This document shows positions 52,592 through 64,000 of a stretch of DNA of 64,000 nt, piece by piece; position 1 is the stretch's first letter, and each line of letters opens with the position of its first letter. The notes beneath the pieces are model-generated. The model had not been told where the DNA came from. It made no database searches and saw only the letters and a program-made list of their open reading frames with translations. Origin of the DNA: Paramecium pentaurelia (Eukaryota > Ciliophora > Oligohymenophorea > Peniculida > Parameciidae). Where the stretch lies: contig CAJJDO010000006.1 of assembly GCA_905183005.1 (NCBI GenBank), positions 605,781 to 669,780 on the forward strand, given 5' to 3'. The position numbers and the translations under genes are program-made.

Positions 52592-54295
52592 ATATTTATT
52601 TATTATTTTATGTATTACATCCTATAAAATTTGTTCAGTTATCATTTTTAGAATTACATTCATATTCAAAATGGCTATACTTTAATTCGAGTATCATTCA
52701 ATACTATTAATGGAAAATAGATTAAGATTTCAAAATAAGAATTAGTATTTTATAACTTCTAGATCAGATCTCATTATTTTTATTTTAATTGCCGCCTAAA
52801 CAATTCTGAATTTATATTTAATAAAATGTATTATTCAAATTAAATAAAATAAAAAATAAAATCTTTTCTCTAAAGCTGTAGTTTACTAATCTTTATCAAG
52901 CCTTTAAAATACATAATTTTTTTAATTAATTATTTTATAATTTTATACAGCGTTTTTTCACTTAATTACTACAAGAAAATATTCCTATTTACAATATATT
53001 GAAAAAGAAATAACAATATTTCTGTATTTATTTAAAGGGAATCTTTGGATTTTATTTTGAAATTCCAATTATCTATATTATTTATTAAAGATCAATATAT
53101 ATTAATTTACTATTTGTTATTTTTAAAGAAAATAATATAATTATTAATATAAAAAGTTATAAGCAAATTGAAATTGGCTACTTGCTCTAATCCCATCAAG
53201 TTTATGTAAACTAATAAATCAAATTCCAAAATTATTATACTATAAAAATTCTGATGATAATTATTTCTAAAAAGTACATTTAATTTTAGAATAAAAAATC
53301 CTTTAAGCTCTTTATTTTGGATTATTTTTCAGTAAAAATAAAGATAAACAACATATTTCAAAAGATATTTAAGAATGAATATAAATTTTATTTATTTTTA
53401 AATAAAAAGGCATTATTAACAAAAATTATCCTTATGACTAAAATCTTATTTAATATGTAATCCAGCTGCTAAGACTACATTACCATGTTTAGATAATTCT
53501 TATTTTTAAATAAAGTTACAAATTTTATTGCTTTTATATTTAGTTGATTTAAAGAATTGTATTTATTCAATAAATTACTATGTAATAATTATAGAGTAAA
53601 TTTATTTATAATCTTATGTCTATATTTTTTTACATTAGATACTAGTAAGTCAAATGTGAAGAAAATAAAAATAATTCAGAATATATAGAATATTTTAGTT
53701 AGTTATTGTTTTTTAAATTATTTGAAAAATTAATTATGCAGTTTTAAAGAGTTTTAAACATCAATGATCATCTTAAATAGAGCTGTCATTTAGAGTTTAT
53801 AATTCTTAATATTCTATACTATAATAATTAAATATTAAATATAAAATTCTCTACTTAATAAAGTTAATTTCCAAATTAAATTAGAAGCTTGTCCAATACT
53901 AAAATTATAATACACAATTAATTGTATTTAAATTCTATTAAAATTTGAGATAATATATTTAATTGTTTTACTGGGAAGGTTTTATTATAATTTAATATTT
54001 GGAGAATTAGAATTATTAAAATTCTTTTTACAAAAATTTACTGATTCATTTAATTAAACAATTTCCACTTATGATATTCTTTTTAATATATCAATTGAGT
54101 ATATTTTTAAGTATATAAAGTCTCTTCTAAAAGTTATATAAAATCAATTAAATTTATAAATATTTTTTACCAACTGAATAGAGTTTGTAAAAATTAATAT
54201 TTGATAATTTGTTTTTAAATTAAGATTGAAATGATCATCATTTTTGTGGTTTATATGCTTTTAACAAATATTACTTAATTTTATTTATATTTGAG
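52592..54295 (+). pseudogene. Relic region with membrane-protein-like fragments
   Basis: From ATG 52671 a frame gives a partly hydrophobic sequence (SDLIIFILIAAQTILNLYLI). It shifts frame near 53055 (LKFQLSILFIKDQYILIYYL) and again near 53190 (LIPSSLCKLINQIPKLLYYK, then LILEQKILQALYFGLFFS), ending at TGA 53376-53378. Between 53600 and 54180 another protein-like run occurs (KLEACPILKLQYTINCIQIL; GELELLKFFLQKFTDSF). No introns of normal size reconcile these frames. I read this as one or two decayed genes, probably encoding membrane proteins, of unknown family. Confidence 0.35.
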
Positions 54296-54893
54296 ATGCA
54301 AAAAACAAAATCTTACGATGAAATTTCGTTATCTCAATTATCAAAAGAAATTGATGAAACTTCCAATGAAAATTAGCCGATGCTCATTTATTTAGATGGT
54401 CCACAACCATCTTAAACAGATAGTTTAGATTTAGTTTTATAATGTCTTCCAAAAACAAAAAAAAGAATCGCAAGAAGAAAAAAATGTGATTTTCACACAA
54501 AGAAAAGAAAAAAAATGAATAAAAAAAATCTAAATTTTGAAAAACACACTCCATTTACTTTTGAGGAAGATGAAAAAATCTTAAATCTTGTAATAGAGCA
54601 TGGTCCAAGATTTTAAATAATTTCTAAGTTTTTTTTAGATAGAAGTTAAAATGCTGTAAAAAATAGGTATTATAAGTTTTTACGATATAATTGGGACTTA
54701 ATCCTTGGAAGGTAAACTTACATATTATTTTTATAGTAATTATCAACATTTTAATTATGTTATTGAGGACGACATCCGATACTAAGAAAAAAGTGAAGAA
54801 TTAAACAATTTTTTAGAAAGCATGAATTTGTATCCAGAAGTAACAAATATAATGCGTAACCTTATTACTCAAGTTGATAATCATTTTAAATGA
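54296..54893 (+). CDS. Myb/SANT-like DNA-binding protein (paralogue 3)
   Basis: The protein is 190 aa after removing one 25-nt intron that follows the Myb domain directly (GTAAAC...TATAG near 54713); the spliced length is exactly in frame. The order is an N-terminal Ser/Asp-rich region, a basic block (KKRIARRKKCDFHTKKRKKM), the Myb domain FTFEEDEKILNLVIEHGPRF, SKFFLDRSQNAVKNRYYKFL with RYNWD, and an acidic helical tail. The intron lies at the same phase-2 position after the domain as in paralogue 1, showing common descent. It is likely a nuclear DNA-binding regulator. The complete frame and clear start make this the best preserved of the three. Confidence 0.82.
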
Positions 54894-55500
54894 AATATAA
54901 GTTTTATATTGTTTTATTCACGTGTTGAATCAATGATTATGACAGAAATATTATTTCAATATATATATAAAAGTAAAGAAACGCATTCAGAATAGTTTGC
55001 ATTATCGATATGTTATATACAATTTAGAATTTGTTTTAATTAAAATCCATTTCTTCTTTAATTTAGAAGTTAAAAGATAAGTCCCAACACTTTTTTTGAA
55101 TCAAAAACAACTGACCTGATCGTAAAGCTGTGCTTAAAATAATACTATAATTTTAATTTCACAAATATTTTTATAAATGAAAGATTCCATTAATTTATAT
55201 GATTTGTTGTTATCAGATAAATTTTACTCTGAACTTAATCAAAAATAATAAAGCTGAATTAAAATATCACCTAATTAGCTTTTATAAATAATTATTACTT
55301 GAATAATTTAAATTAATTAAAAATACTATGATAAATTAATTATTCGAAAACAAAAATTCAAATTTTGTTATTTAATAGATAGTGGTGCATAATTAAATTA
55401 AAATCATTACTCTTTCTTAAGCTACACCCTTAAGTTGGGAGTTCTTGGAGAAACAATAGACGATACATAAGTAGGTTATCCATTAAATTAATGTACATGT
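54894..55500. other. Convergent intergenic stretch
   Basis: These 607 bases lie between the third Myb-like gene (+) and the AGC kinase gene (-). They are AT-rich and nothing recognisable was found. Confidence 0.4.
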
Positions 55501-56616
55501 TCATATCCAAGGAATTATTCTATGATTTTTGTAATATTTACATTACACTTGTTCTGAATGGAGAATTGATTAATCTTCAAGAGATTCAAGTTGATTAGAT
55601 TTTAGATAATTATCTAATTTTTCATCAGGAATAAAAGGAGATTTTATAAGTTTCTTTTCATAATCTGTCCATTTGATATCTTTAAACCATGAATGATTTT
55701 TAACTTCATCCGGCCCATTGCATCCTAATCTTTATTGAGGTTTCCTTGACATTAAAGCATTTGCAAAATTAATTGCCTCAGTACTCCAACCTTATGGAAC
55801 TTCTGTAATAGCAGCCTATTTGGCAATAATTTAATCTCGAATTTCTTGTCTACTCTTTCCATTATAAGGTCTTTTTCCAAGCTAAAATAGTAAAAATTAT
55901 TTACAATACACTCATGCATTATTATTCCTAAGGCAAAGTAATCAACAGCAACTCCATGATTCTATCTGCACATAACTTCAGGAGCCATGTAACCAGGAGT
56001 ACCACTTGTTTCATGACTATTTTATGGTTTCCATATTCTGGCAATTCCAAAATCAGTAATTCTTAAATAGCCTTAGCTATCAAATACTAAATTTTCTGGT
56101 TTGATATCTCTATGTATAATGCCATTAGAATGTATATAATCTAATCCAATAATTATGCAAATTGCAATATGTTTTGTAATTGCCTCAGAGAATTTTCGAA
56201 ATTTGCATAAATGAAATCTTAAATCTCCTCCAGCTAAGAAATCCATGGCTAAATACAAGGAACAACGATCTTAAAAGGCACTGATAATATTTATAATAAA
56301 TCTAGAATTATCTAGGTATAATTACTCATGTCTTAGGGTTGATAAGATTTATAATTCATTCATAACTGAACTCACACTCTTTTTCTTTATTACTCTTCTA
56401 ATATATTTAAGTAGGTACCTAACTTTTGACATAATTTTTAGTGCTACAACTAAATTCAGAGTTTTTATTAGTCTTGCTTTATATACTTTACCAAATCCTC
56501 CTTAGCCAACTACTGATATTAATTCAAAATTTGTTAGTGTCATTTCTATATATATTCTTATTTATAATACATGAATCATCACTTGATCCCCTAAATTTAA
56601 ACTCGCAGCCTCCCAT
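55501..56616 (-). CDS. AGC-family protein kinase, YANK/STK32-like, with N-terminal lipidation motif
   Basis: The kinase is 340 aa after removing four introns (25, 21, 24 and 23 nt, including 56398-56418 and 56302-56325); the spliced length is exactly in frame. It starts MGGCEFKF, a myristoylation/palmitoylation signal. Kinase motifs are VVGQGGFGKVYKA, VALKIM, LAMDFLAGGDLRFHL, IIHRDIKPENL, ITDFGIAR, SGTPGYMAPEVM, VDYFALGIIMHE and the RLG arginine. The MDFLAGGDLRFHL and DIKWTDYEKKL segments resemble STK32 (YANK) kinases, which are also N-myristoylated in animals. It should phosphorylate Ser/Thr at a membrane. All catalytic residues are present, so it is probably active. Confidence 0.9.
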
Positions 56617-57346
56617 TAACTAAACCTGGATATTTTATATATAAAAATATAATTAATACCAATTAAGAATTACATAAAATAATAAATGATACTTATTAAT
56701 TGGTTTAGATATCAAAAGTATAAGACGTTTTTATTTTATTAATTTTTATTTTCATTTATATGTCCTGTATTCATGTTTTGAAATAGAAAAAATAATTATT
56801 AAATATAATGAATTATTTTTACTGCTTTCATAAAAATGTAATAAATATATTATTGTAAGTCCTATCATGAAATTATGATCAAATGATGAAATAATTGTGA
56901 TGGTAATCTTATCAATAAATAAATAACTTAACATTGAAAATTTTAATCATGACATTAATCATTTAAGGCAATCTAATATAGTTGAATATATAACAAAAAT
57001 ATATACAGAGTAAATATTTGAAAATACAATCATTATTGATCTTAGAATATTTTATATAGGATACTGACAATCTAAAAGTATTCTAGAATTTTTCTAATTA
57101 AATTAAATTTTCTAGACCACTTTGATTTACCCAAATAGCACCTAAAATCAGAATGATATAAATAACATTCTTATAGAAATAGTGAAATTATGAATCAAGA
57201 CTTAAGAAAAATTCATCTAAATTGACGAAGTAATTATTAATCATCTTAATATATATATATATATATCAATATTAGAAACTACAATCAATACTTTTGATTA
57301 TAGAAAAATTATGATATGATATAAAATAATATAATATAAAACTAAT
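56617..57346. other. Stretch without recognisable gene
   Basis: These 730 bases hold the 5' flank of the AGC kinase gene (-) and the 3' flank of the alternative oxidase gene (-). They are AT-rich, with an (AT)n run near 57250 and no coding frame of interest. Confidence 0.4.
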
Positions 57347-58147
57347 TCATTTACCAGGAGGAAAAGGATTTGGTTTCGATTAAGTGTAATCATCAGCAAA
57401 ATAATGATTTACATCTTTATGATGTTCTTCATCTTTTCTTATTGCTTTTACAACATCCAAAAGAGTGGCATCCTTTTCTAATCCCCAGTATTCAATAGAA
57501 TGTTCATTGGCCTTACGAGTAGTCCATGAATGAATTGGACTTCCTTCTCTTTCTATTTCATGAATCATATGGGTATAGGTTTTAACTGCTTCTTCTTCTA
57601 AGTATCCAACAATCCTATGACAGACTCTAGGCCAGAACATGTATGCCACTCCAAATAGTGCAACATACCAAGTCTAAGCTAAAACAACTCCAGTTCTGAA
57701 TATTAATGAGGGTTTTTTGATATTTAAAAAAGTCAACAAATGAATTCTTTCATTTTCTGCTTCTTCTAATAAGGTGTGAATCCATCCTTAATCTCTCTTC
57801 ATTCCTCTCAATGATCTTAAATGTCTATGCATACCAGCTACAAATCCTGGAACTCCAGCAACAGTCTCCAAAAATAGAACTCTATTGATCCATTTCTTTT
57901 CAGACACTAATTCTGATTAAAATGGAGCGATCTTTTTATATCCACTCATAACATCAAAGCCAATTCTCATTGATTGAATAAAGTAATAAGCAAAATGATC
58001 TCCAAAAGTAAGTGCTGGTTTATGTTCCAAGCTAACTTATTCTAGTTCTGGCTTATTCCAGATAGGATGTGGCATAGTATAGTTTTGGGTTGCTTTAGTT
58101 TAGATAGAGAATGATTTTTGAATGAGCTTACTTAAGTGTCTATTCAT
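57347..58147 (-). CDS. AOX: Mitochondrial alternative oxidase
   Basis: The protein is 266 aa and intronless. The enzyme is a di-iron ubiquinol oxidase of the mitochondrial inner membrane that passes electrons from ubiquinol to oxygen, bypassing complexes III and IV. Iron ligands are visible in LLEEAENERIHLL (Glu and ExxH), in NEHSIEYWG, and in RKDEEHHKDVNH (second ExxH). The first iron-binding Glu lies in FLETVAGVPG. Membrane-interfacial hydrophobic segments (TWYVALFGVAYMFWP) lie in the usual place. The N-terminus (MNRHLSKLIQKSFSIQTK) is basic and lacks acids, as in mitochondrial targeting peptides, which supports the chosen start. The length is as expected for protist AOX. Confidence 0.97.
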
Positions 58148-58438
58148 TTAATTTTTAATTCAGGTTTAATAAAGCTTTTAGTTAAGAATATTTAATTTAA
58201 TTCGTATTATAAACGATGTAATTATTATTTTATGATGCAAATCACACAATATTAATTGTTAATATATTATAATAATTGATAATTTTATAAAAATATGCTA
58301 AATATGTTACCAATTTTAATAAAAATGAATAATTATTTAAACCACAAATAATTTATTAATAATTATAAAATTTTATATATAAAAAGGTAAAATAATTTAT
58401 ATGTTTTGTTTTCTAATATTGAATAATGAATAATTCAT

Positions 58439-59362
58439 TCAAATGAGGACAACCAAGATTATCAATGACATAATTGATAGAATCCAATTGGAAGCACATT
58501 ATTGACAAGTATTTGTCGCCCAATGATAGGAACCGAAAGTTACATCATTGCAAGTTTATTCATTCAAATGAGTTGCATCAGTTGCAGTTGTACATTTATT
58601 ATCAGCACCCCATTTACATAAGATGGATTTATTGCTGTCAACTTTTGGTAGAGATGTGCATAATGCTTATGTGGTAATATCAGAACATGATCTATTCACA
58701 CATAATTATCCATCTTTTTTACAATATTTTGGATCACACATTTAATTAAATCCATCAGCATCTCTACATGTTTTTAATTCAAATGCATAACATTTACCAT
58801 CACTTTTCCATTAACATTTTGCAGTTGCAGTTGCATCTCCTTTGCATGTAGCTTCTGTCACAAATTTAGAACAATCAACATACACTTTATTTTCACATTA
58901 AAATCCAGCTGCAACAGCTAAATGTTTGTAAAATAATGTAGTTACACTAACACCTTTTGGTTAGCATCTTTCTCCATTTTCACCTTATAAGACAGAGCAT
59001 CTTTCTGCCTTTGTTACAATGAAATCTGAACATTGAGTAAATTCAATGCATTTGTTATCTTTCCAACCACATCCAGCAAAATTTGAACAACTTTCTTCAG
59101 TTGGCATATCTTCACACTCTTTTTTCTCATCAATACACTTTCCACCTTTCCATTAACATTCTCCATTGCATTTGTCTTCTGTTGTGTAATCAGTGCATTC
59201 TTTTTTTTAACAAGATGTTTCAGCCCATTTACAATCATACCATTTATCACATTCTGTTTTGATAAATGATGGACATTCACATCTTTTTGATTTATTGATA
59301 ATAATATCAGCAGAAGCAAACCCAAACAAGACGATTAATAATATCAATTGGATATTTTTCAT
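58439..59362 (-). CDS. Cysteine-rich secreted, probably GPI-anchored surface protein
   Basis: The protein is 307 aa and intronless. It has a signal peptide (MKNIQLILLIVLFGFASA), then repeated cysteine modules of the kind C...F..T...C.....CKW....C...C, for example ECTDYTTEDKCNGECQWKGG, typical of Paramecium surface-antigen (PSA-type) modules. An uncharged hydrophobic tail (WILSIMSLIILVVLI) suits a GPI signal. It belongs to the same broad class as the protein at 1102 but is not a close copy. It is probably a minor coat protein. The stop is TGA at 58439-58441. Confidence 0.85.
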
Positions 59363-59620
59363 TAATTAAAATTAAAGATATTTTTCATTTTCATTACGCA
59401 TTTAATTGATAAAATTTACTATTAATAGGTAAGTTTATAATTAGAAATTTATTTATTTTTTATTAAATTAATGTTTTCTCAAAGTTTAAACTAAAGCCTT
59501 AAATTTCTAAAAATTTATTTATTTCTACTTGTCAATTTATAATTAAAAGATCTGTTTTATTAAGTATTATTGATTAAATGAATCAGTTGTTTCAATTTAA
59601 TTTATATATTTTTATAATTT

Positions 59621-61049
59621 ATGAAAATATTAATACCTAAGACAGAAAAAAGCATATGTATTTTATTATATTTATTTTAGATTTTAAATATTATTAATAA
59701 TCTGAAGAATGTAAGAATAAACCAGAAAAATTGAGAGGTCTTTTAAAATAATTAAACAATGAAGTTGGAACTTATTTATCAAAAAAAAAACCAAATAAAA
59801 GTATATTTTAAAATAATATAGAACAATTATAGTTTCCTAATATGGATGTCTTATAATAAGAATAAATAAATAATATTGAGATTATGAAAAGATTAAAATA
59901 TTAATTCAATCAACAATAGAAAAGATTAACTATATTAGAATAAAAAAATATGAGAATAGATTTAGTATATAAAATATCTTAATGTGAACAAAATATAAAA
60001 ATGCTTTAATAATAAATTGAAACTTAAAAGAAAATCACTTAAAAATAAGAAAAGGAAATTACTTAAATTGAAGAATAAGATGGTGTTTCTAATCTTTAAA
60101 ATGAAATGTAATATATAATAAATTTATTTAGCAACAAAGCCAATAAATAGAAAAATCAATTCAAGAATATCAATTAAAAAATTACTTGTTGATCTAATTA
60201 ATTGAAAATTAATAAAAAAAATCATAAAAGCATTCAGAATATTAATCCTAAGTAAGAGATAAAGTCATTCTTAAAGAATAATAATGTGCTATTATTTTAG
60301 AATAGGATTTTTTATTAGAATAATAATACTAAAAAGCTTAGTTAAAATTATTAAAATATGAAAGAAATAAATAAATTCTTGAGGAGAAATATTAAGTTGA
60401 TTTAAAATTACTCAAATAGGATATTCAACGCAAATCAAAATAATTAATGGAGCTTGAAAATTTTATTATTAAAATTCATTTGGAAATTATTTAAATTAAC
60501 GAAACTTGTTTAAGATTGAAAGAATTTTAAATGAAAAGATCATCAACAATAAGATAAAGAATTAAATAATCATAATAGTATAATCAGTAATCATTATAAG
60601 GTTAGGATTATTATTAATCAGATAATAAGTTATAAATTGTATCTAACAGCTTTTATAATACTAAATAAATTGATAATTCTAATGTTTAAGCAGATATTCA
60701 AAAAATAAATAAACAATAATTTTCACCAATATTGGATGAATTTAATCATTAAAAATAAGAGTAAAATATAATAAATAATGATATCGTCAATGAAGATACA
60801 TTAAAGTTATAGATTGGAACCCTGGATGAAGAAAAATATAGTTATACAGAAATTTAAAACAAAGAAATTGTTGAAAAATAGTAAGAATCTCAAAAACTAG
60901 AATAACAAATATACTCTGAATAAATGGTATTAATTTTTTAACATTTCACCGCATCCCCTTCTATTTTTTTTTTAATTTTCTTATATAATTTGTGTTAGTT
61001 TTTTTAAACAACTTATTTATTGATTAATAAAGTCTCTTTAATTAAATGA
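59621..61049 (+). CDS. Coiled-coil protein (457 aa)
   Basis: Introns at 59658-59680 (23 nt) and 60108-60139 (32 nt) join three frames into one; the spliced length is exactly in frame. The sequence is a long Gln/Glu/Lys coiled coil (LLKQDIQRKSKQLMELENF; LEQKNMRIDLVYKISQCEQN) followed by a Ser/Asn/Gln-rich linker. The last 40 residues are hydrophobic (SIFFLIFLYNLCQFF) and may be a tail anchor, or may be untranslated if a further intron near 60926 was missed. The second intron uses an AAAG acceptor 8 nt beyond a TAG. The function is unknown; a cytoskeletal role is usual for such proteins. Confidence 0.65.
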
Positions 61050-61612
61050 TATCTAAGAAATAGGAGGAATCTAATATGTCCTCTTTTAAAAATTGTATTC
61101 AAACTATTGAATCCTACTCTTTATAAATTGTTTAAAAAGAAAATTCATTTATTTTTATCTAGAAATTCAATATATAACTTTTTTAAATATCTACACATTG
61201 ATACATTTTATATAAGAATTGTCAAACTTTAAAAAATTTTTTATTTAAATTATAAATGAATTGTGGATTTAATTTAAATAATAAAAACAATACAGAGTTA
61301 CTTTTGTTATTCTATGTCTATTGATATTGAAAGTTTATTTTAATGTTTATATGATTATAAATTCAGTTAATTAATTAAATAATATTTATAGATGGATTAC
61401 ATTTACAATTTAAATAATTATTGTACACCTGCTTAATAAGAAGAATCTAAAGTTCTATTAATCTAAATTGAACTTTATATATTTAGATATAATAAATGTT
61501 AATATAACTATAAATATTTGGATGTTTTATAATAAGAATATATACTATTTACAAGTTTTTAAGAGAAAAAATATTTTTTGGATATATATTTTTTTTTTAA
61601 TAATCAATATTC
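61050..61612. other. Convergent intergenic stretch
   Basis: A plus-strand frame from ATG 61392 is open to about 61748 but overlaps the minus-strand gene and has a composition typical of chance in AT-rich DNA. I do not support it as a gene. Nothing else was seen. Confidence 0.35.
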
Positions 61613-64000
61613 TCATTTATATATATCTTATAACTTTGAGCTTTCAGGAATAAATAAAAAAGTTAGAGGTGATAATTAAACTACTTAAGTTGGATCAAAG
61701 TTTTCTGGAGTTATTAACAAAAAGTATCCCATTTAAAATTTTTACTGATCTTTTTATAAATTAATTGATCCATCACTTTGGCTGAAAGTTTATTATTAAA
61801 TATGATTAATAGGCATAAAATAATTATAAAAGTAAGGATTTTTCATGTTAGAAGGATTAGGCTAAATAACCATAGGCACTTAAAATTATGAAATAGCCTA
61901 ATATTAATAATGGTAATTTAATATATTTTATGGAATTAATTAAGGAAATAAAGTTTAATATTGATAGGTATTAGAATTTTGGTTTAAATTGTTTTCCTCT
62001 TATTATTTAAATTATTATCCTATCACAATTTATTTTGATTTATCAAGATCAAAAACATCAAAAAATTAATTAGCATTCATTTATTGTTACAAATATTATT
62101 AGTCTTATTACTTATTATTTTCTGAATTTTATATTGAAAATATATTTTATTCTTCTGAGTTACATTTTTAACTTTAGTTTGATAATGATCTGAGCTTTCT
62201 ATTTTTAGACCTATTTGTTTCATTTTAATCATGCTATTTACAAAATTTGATGCGATTCTCTATTAATTTCTTTCTTTTTTTTCTTTTTTCTGTTTAATTT
62301 TCTAATTTTATTTTTTTCTAAATCTCATCTTACATTATTCTTTCCTTTTCTTTATCTTTATCTATTTCTCTCTATCTTATTATTTCAATTTCTCTCTATC
62401 TTTATTTTTCTCTATCTCTTTCTCTTTCTAATTCTAATTATCTTTTAATTTCAATTCTTCTCTCTCTTTCTATTTTTCTTTATTTTTATTTTTGTAATTA
62501 TCTTGTTTTTCTTAAAAAATTATCTCTCACTTTTTAAATATTCTTTTGGTTTTCATTACAAAATTATTCAAATTTCTAAAATATCGATTCACATTCTTCT
62601 GAATTCTAATTCTTTTCATTTTTGTTCTTATTTTGATTATATACTACTTATTAAGTTAATTCAAAATTTTAACCATTATGTTCACTCTTATTTTCTGGAA
62701 AATTTTTTTAATTTATATTTTTTTTTCTTTATTTTTTCTGTTATTCAACAAAAAATTCATTTTAATGATTATTTTCAATAATTTGACAACTATCTTCTTC
62801 AGATGTATTATTTTAAGGATCATTTTTTATTTAATTAAAATCAATTTTAGTAATTTCAAAATCTTATACATTTTTAATCATTCCTTATTTTTCATTTGGA
62901 GACTACACTTCATATTCATTCTTTCTTTAAAATGATTAAATATTTTATGTCATTTCTTATTCTTCTTTTTATATTATATCTTTTTGATCAATTATAATGA
63001 TTTCTTGAGCTTGTATTTCATTAAAAATATGTAATTTTTATTACGAATTTGTAATTACTTATTATAACTTTTATTTTTATAATAATTTTTTTTGATTTTG
63101 CTTATTTTCTAGATCAATTTTATACATTAATTCCTTAAAACTAATTTTCTTTGACTTATTATTGAGTTCAGGTTCTTTTTCTGAATCTTCAATCAAAAAT
63201 TGAGGTGATTTTTTTAAACTCACCTCAATTTTTTCGTTTTTAAGCAAACATAAATTATTCTAGACTTTTGTTTCTTGAATAGAATCTAAGACCTGTATTT
63301 TAATTTCTTTATTATCTTTATTATTTTCTTCTGAATTTTAAAAATTTAACAAAAAATCAGTATTTATAATTATTTTTATATCTATTGTATTTTAGTTTTC
63401 CAAATTGAATTTTACAATTTAAGTTTCAAAAGTAGGAATTTGATTGAGATTATATATATGTTTCTCTTATTGTTTTTATAACTTTATTCTTTTAATTTTT
63501 TTTATAAATAAATTAAATTTATGTAATTTTAATTACAAAGTTGTAGATCTTTTTATTCTTTTTTTCTTATCCTTTATTTTATTATAAAATGGGTTTTTTC
63601 TATTATTATCAATTTTTAATTAAGTTTGGTTTCTTCTTAGTAGTTCTTAAAAATTCACCTAAAATAGTTCCTTAGTTTCATTTGATCTGCATAGTTTCTC
63701 ATGTTTTTAACAGTTTTCTGAATAAATATCTCTTTCATATTATATTAATGGTCCTGTTTTAATCAAAGCTTTTCTATCTGACTCAGGGTAAGAAAAATGA
63801 TCCTTTTGAATCTATTCCTACTATTCATTTACTAATTTAGATAGTTTAAGCCTACTTTCGGATTTATTTGTTGATTTTAGCTCCTCTATTTTACCATTTT
63901 CCATCAAATATTTATATTTGAAAAATTTTATTAAAATTATTATCTTTAGATCAAAATTTTTAATCTATTTCATACTCAGATTGAATACATCATGTTCGAA
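61613..64000 (-). CDS. Highly charged coiled-coil protein, 5' end outside the window
   Basis: The last 795 codons are present without any needed intron, ending at TGA 61613-61615. The body is rich in Lys, Glu, Asn and Gln. At about 62270-62470 it forms a long alternating Arg/Glu/Lys helix (RQLELERERDREKQRQREIE) of the single-alpha-helix or coiled-coil type, visible on the plus strand as a CT-rich tract. The C-terminal 150 residues are Gln/Asn/Tyr/Pro-rich (QYQTLFPQLIPQNILNYHY), suggesting a disordered tail. No enzyme domain was seen. An internal ATG (MENGKIEELK, at about 63903) might be the start if the upstream part is an intron or leader. Confidence 0.65.

Noticed and set aside
61392..61748. 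Plus-strand open frame starting MDYIYNLNN
   Set aside because: It overlaps the minus-strand coiled-coil gene end, has no motif, and such lengths occur by chance where TGA is rare.
62200..62520. CT-rich low-complexity tract resembling a microsatellite or regulatory polypyrimidine tract
   Set aside because: It is the complement of a coding Arg/Glu/Lys helix in an uninterrupted frame, so protein coding explains it.
1..64000. CRISPR arrays, bacterial operons, ribosome binding sites or rho-independent terminators
   Set aside because: The code, introns and genes are those of a ciliate nucleus; no spaced palindromic repeats or bacterial signals were seen.

Overview
The window looks like somatic (macronuclear) DNA of a ciliate of the Paramecium type. 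It is very AT-rich. Long reading frames appear only when TAA and TAG are read as glutamine and TGA is the sole stop. Almost every gene is joined across tiny GT...AG introns of about 19-32 nt. Exons read through without other interruptions, as expected of DNA already cleared of internal eliminated sequences. Genes lie on both strands with short spacers. All joins were made by eye.

Layout. 1-3.4 kb: a cysteine-rich secreted or GPI-type protein gene appears twice in an exact 1.2 kb direct repeat separated by one N, probably an assembly overlap. 3.1-5.0 kb: a decayed DDE transposase and a decayed protein kinase. 5.1-8.2 kb (-): a B-box-like/coiled-coil protein with about 13 glycine-rich MORN-like repeats. 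9.1-13.5 kb (+): two neighbouring RNA-related genes, a double CCCH zinc finger/3'-5' exonuclease protein and an RRM-like/KH protein. 14.6-22.9 kb (+): an intronless 2,773-aa NACHT (STAND) NTPase. 23.4-25.4 kb (-): a type II membrane protein. 25.4-28.1 kb: gene relics. 28.2-29.8 kb (+): a CDK-like kinase and a small MGC-start protein. 30.8-31.3 kb (-): the first of three Myb-like genes. 33.2-39.0 kb (+): a large multi-pass TmcB-like membrane protein. 39.1-39.6 kb (-): a small membrane protein. 39.6-42.5 kb (-): CFAP58, an axonemal coiled-coil protein. 42.6-51.5 kb (-): a 2,925-aa anoctamin with a 1,500-aa C-terminal extension. 52-55 kb (+): two more Myb-like genes flanking relics. 55.5-56.6 kb (-): a YANK/STK32-like AGC kinase. 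57.3-58.1 kb (-): mitochondrial alternative oxidase. 58.4-59.4 kb (-): a second cysteine-rich surface-type protein. 59.6-61.0 kb (+): a coiled-coil protein. 61.6 kb to the right edge (-): a highly charged coiled-coil protein cut by the window.

There are no operons. Functions mix ciliary structure (CFAP58), surface coat, signalling (CDK, AGC, NACHT), ion or lipid transport (anoctamin) and RNA handling. The observations most worth following up are the giant anoctamin fusion, the NACHT protein with a substituted Walker B acid, the CCCH-exonuclease next to the KH protein, the repeat gene carrying an intron in most repeat units, and a set of stop-free introns whose length is a multiple of three.
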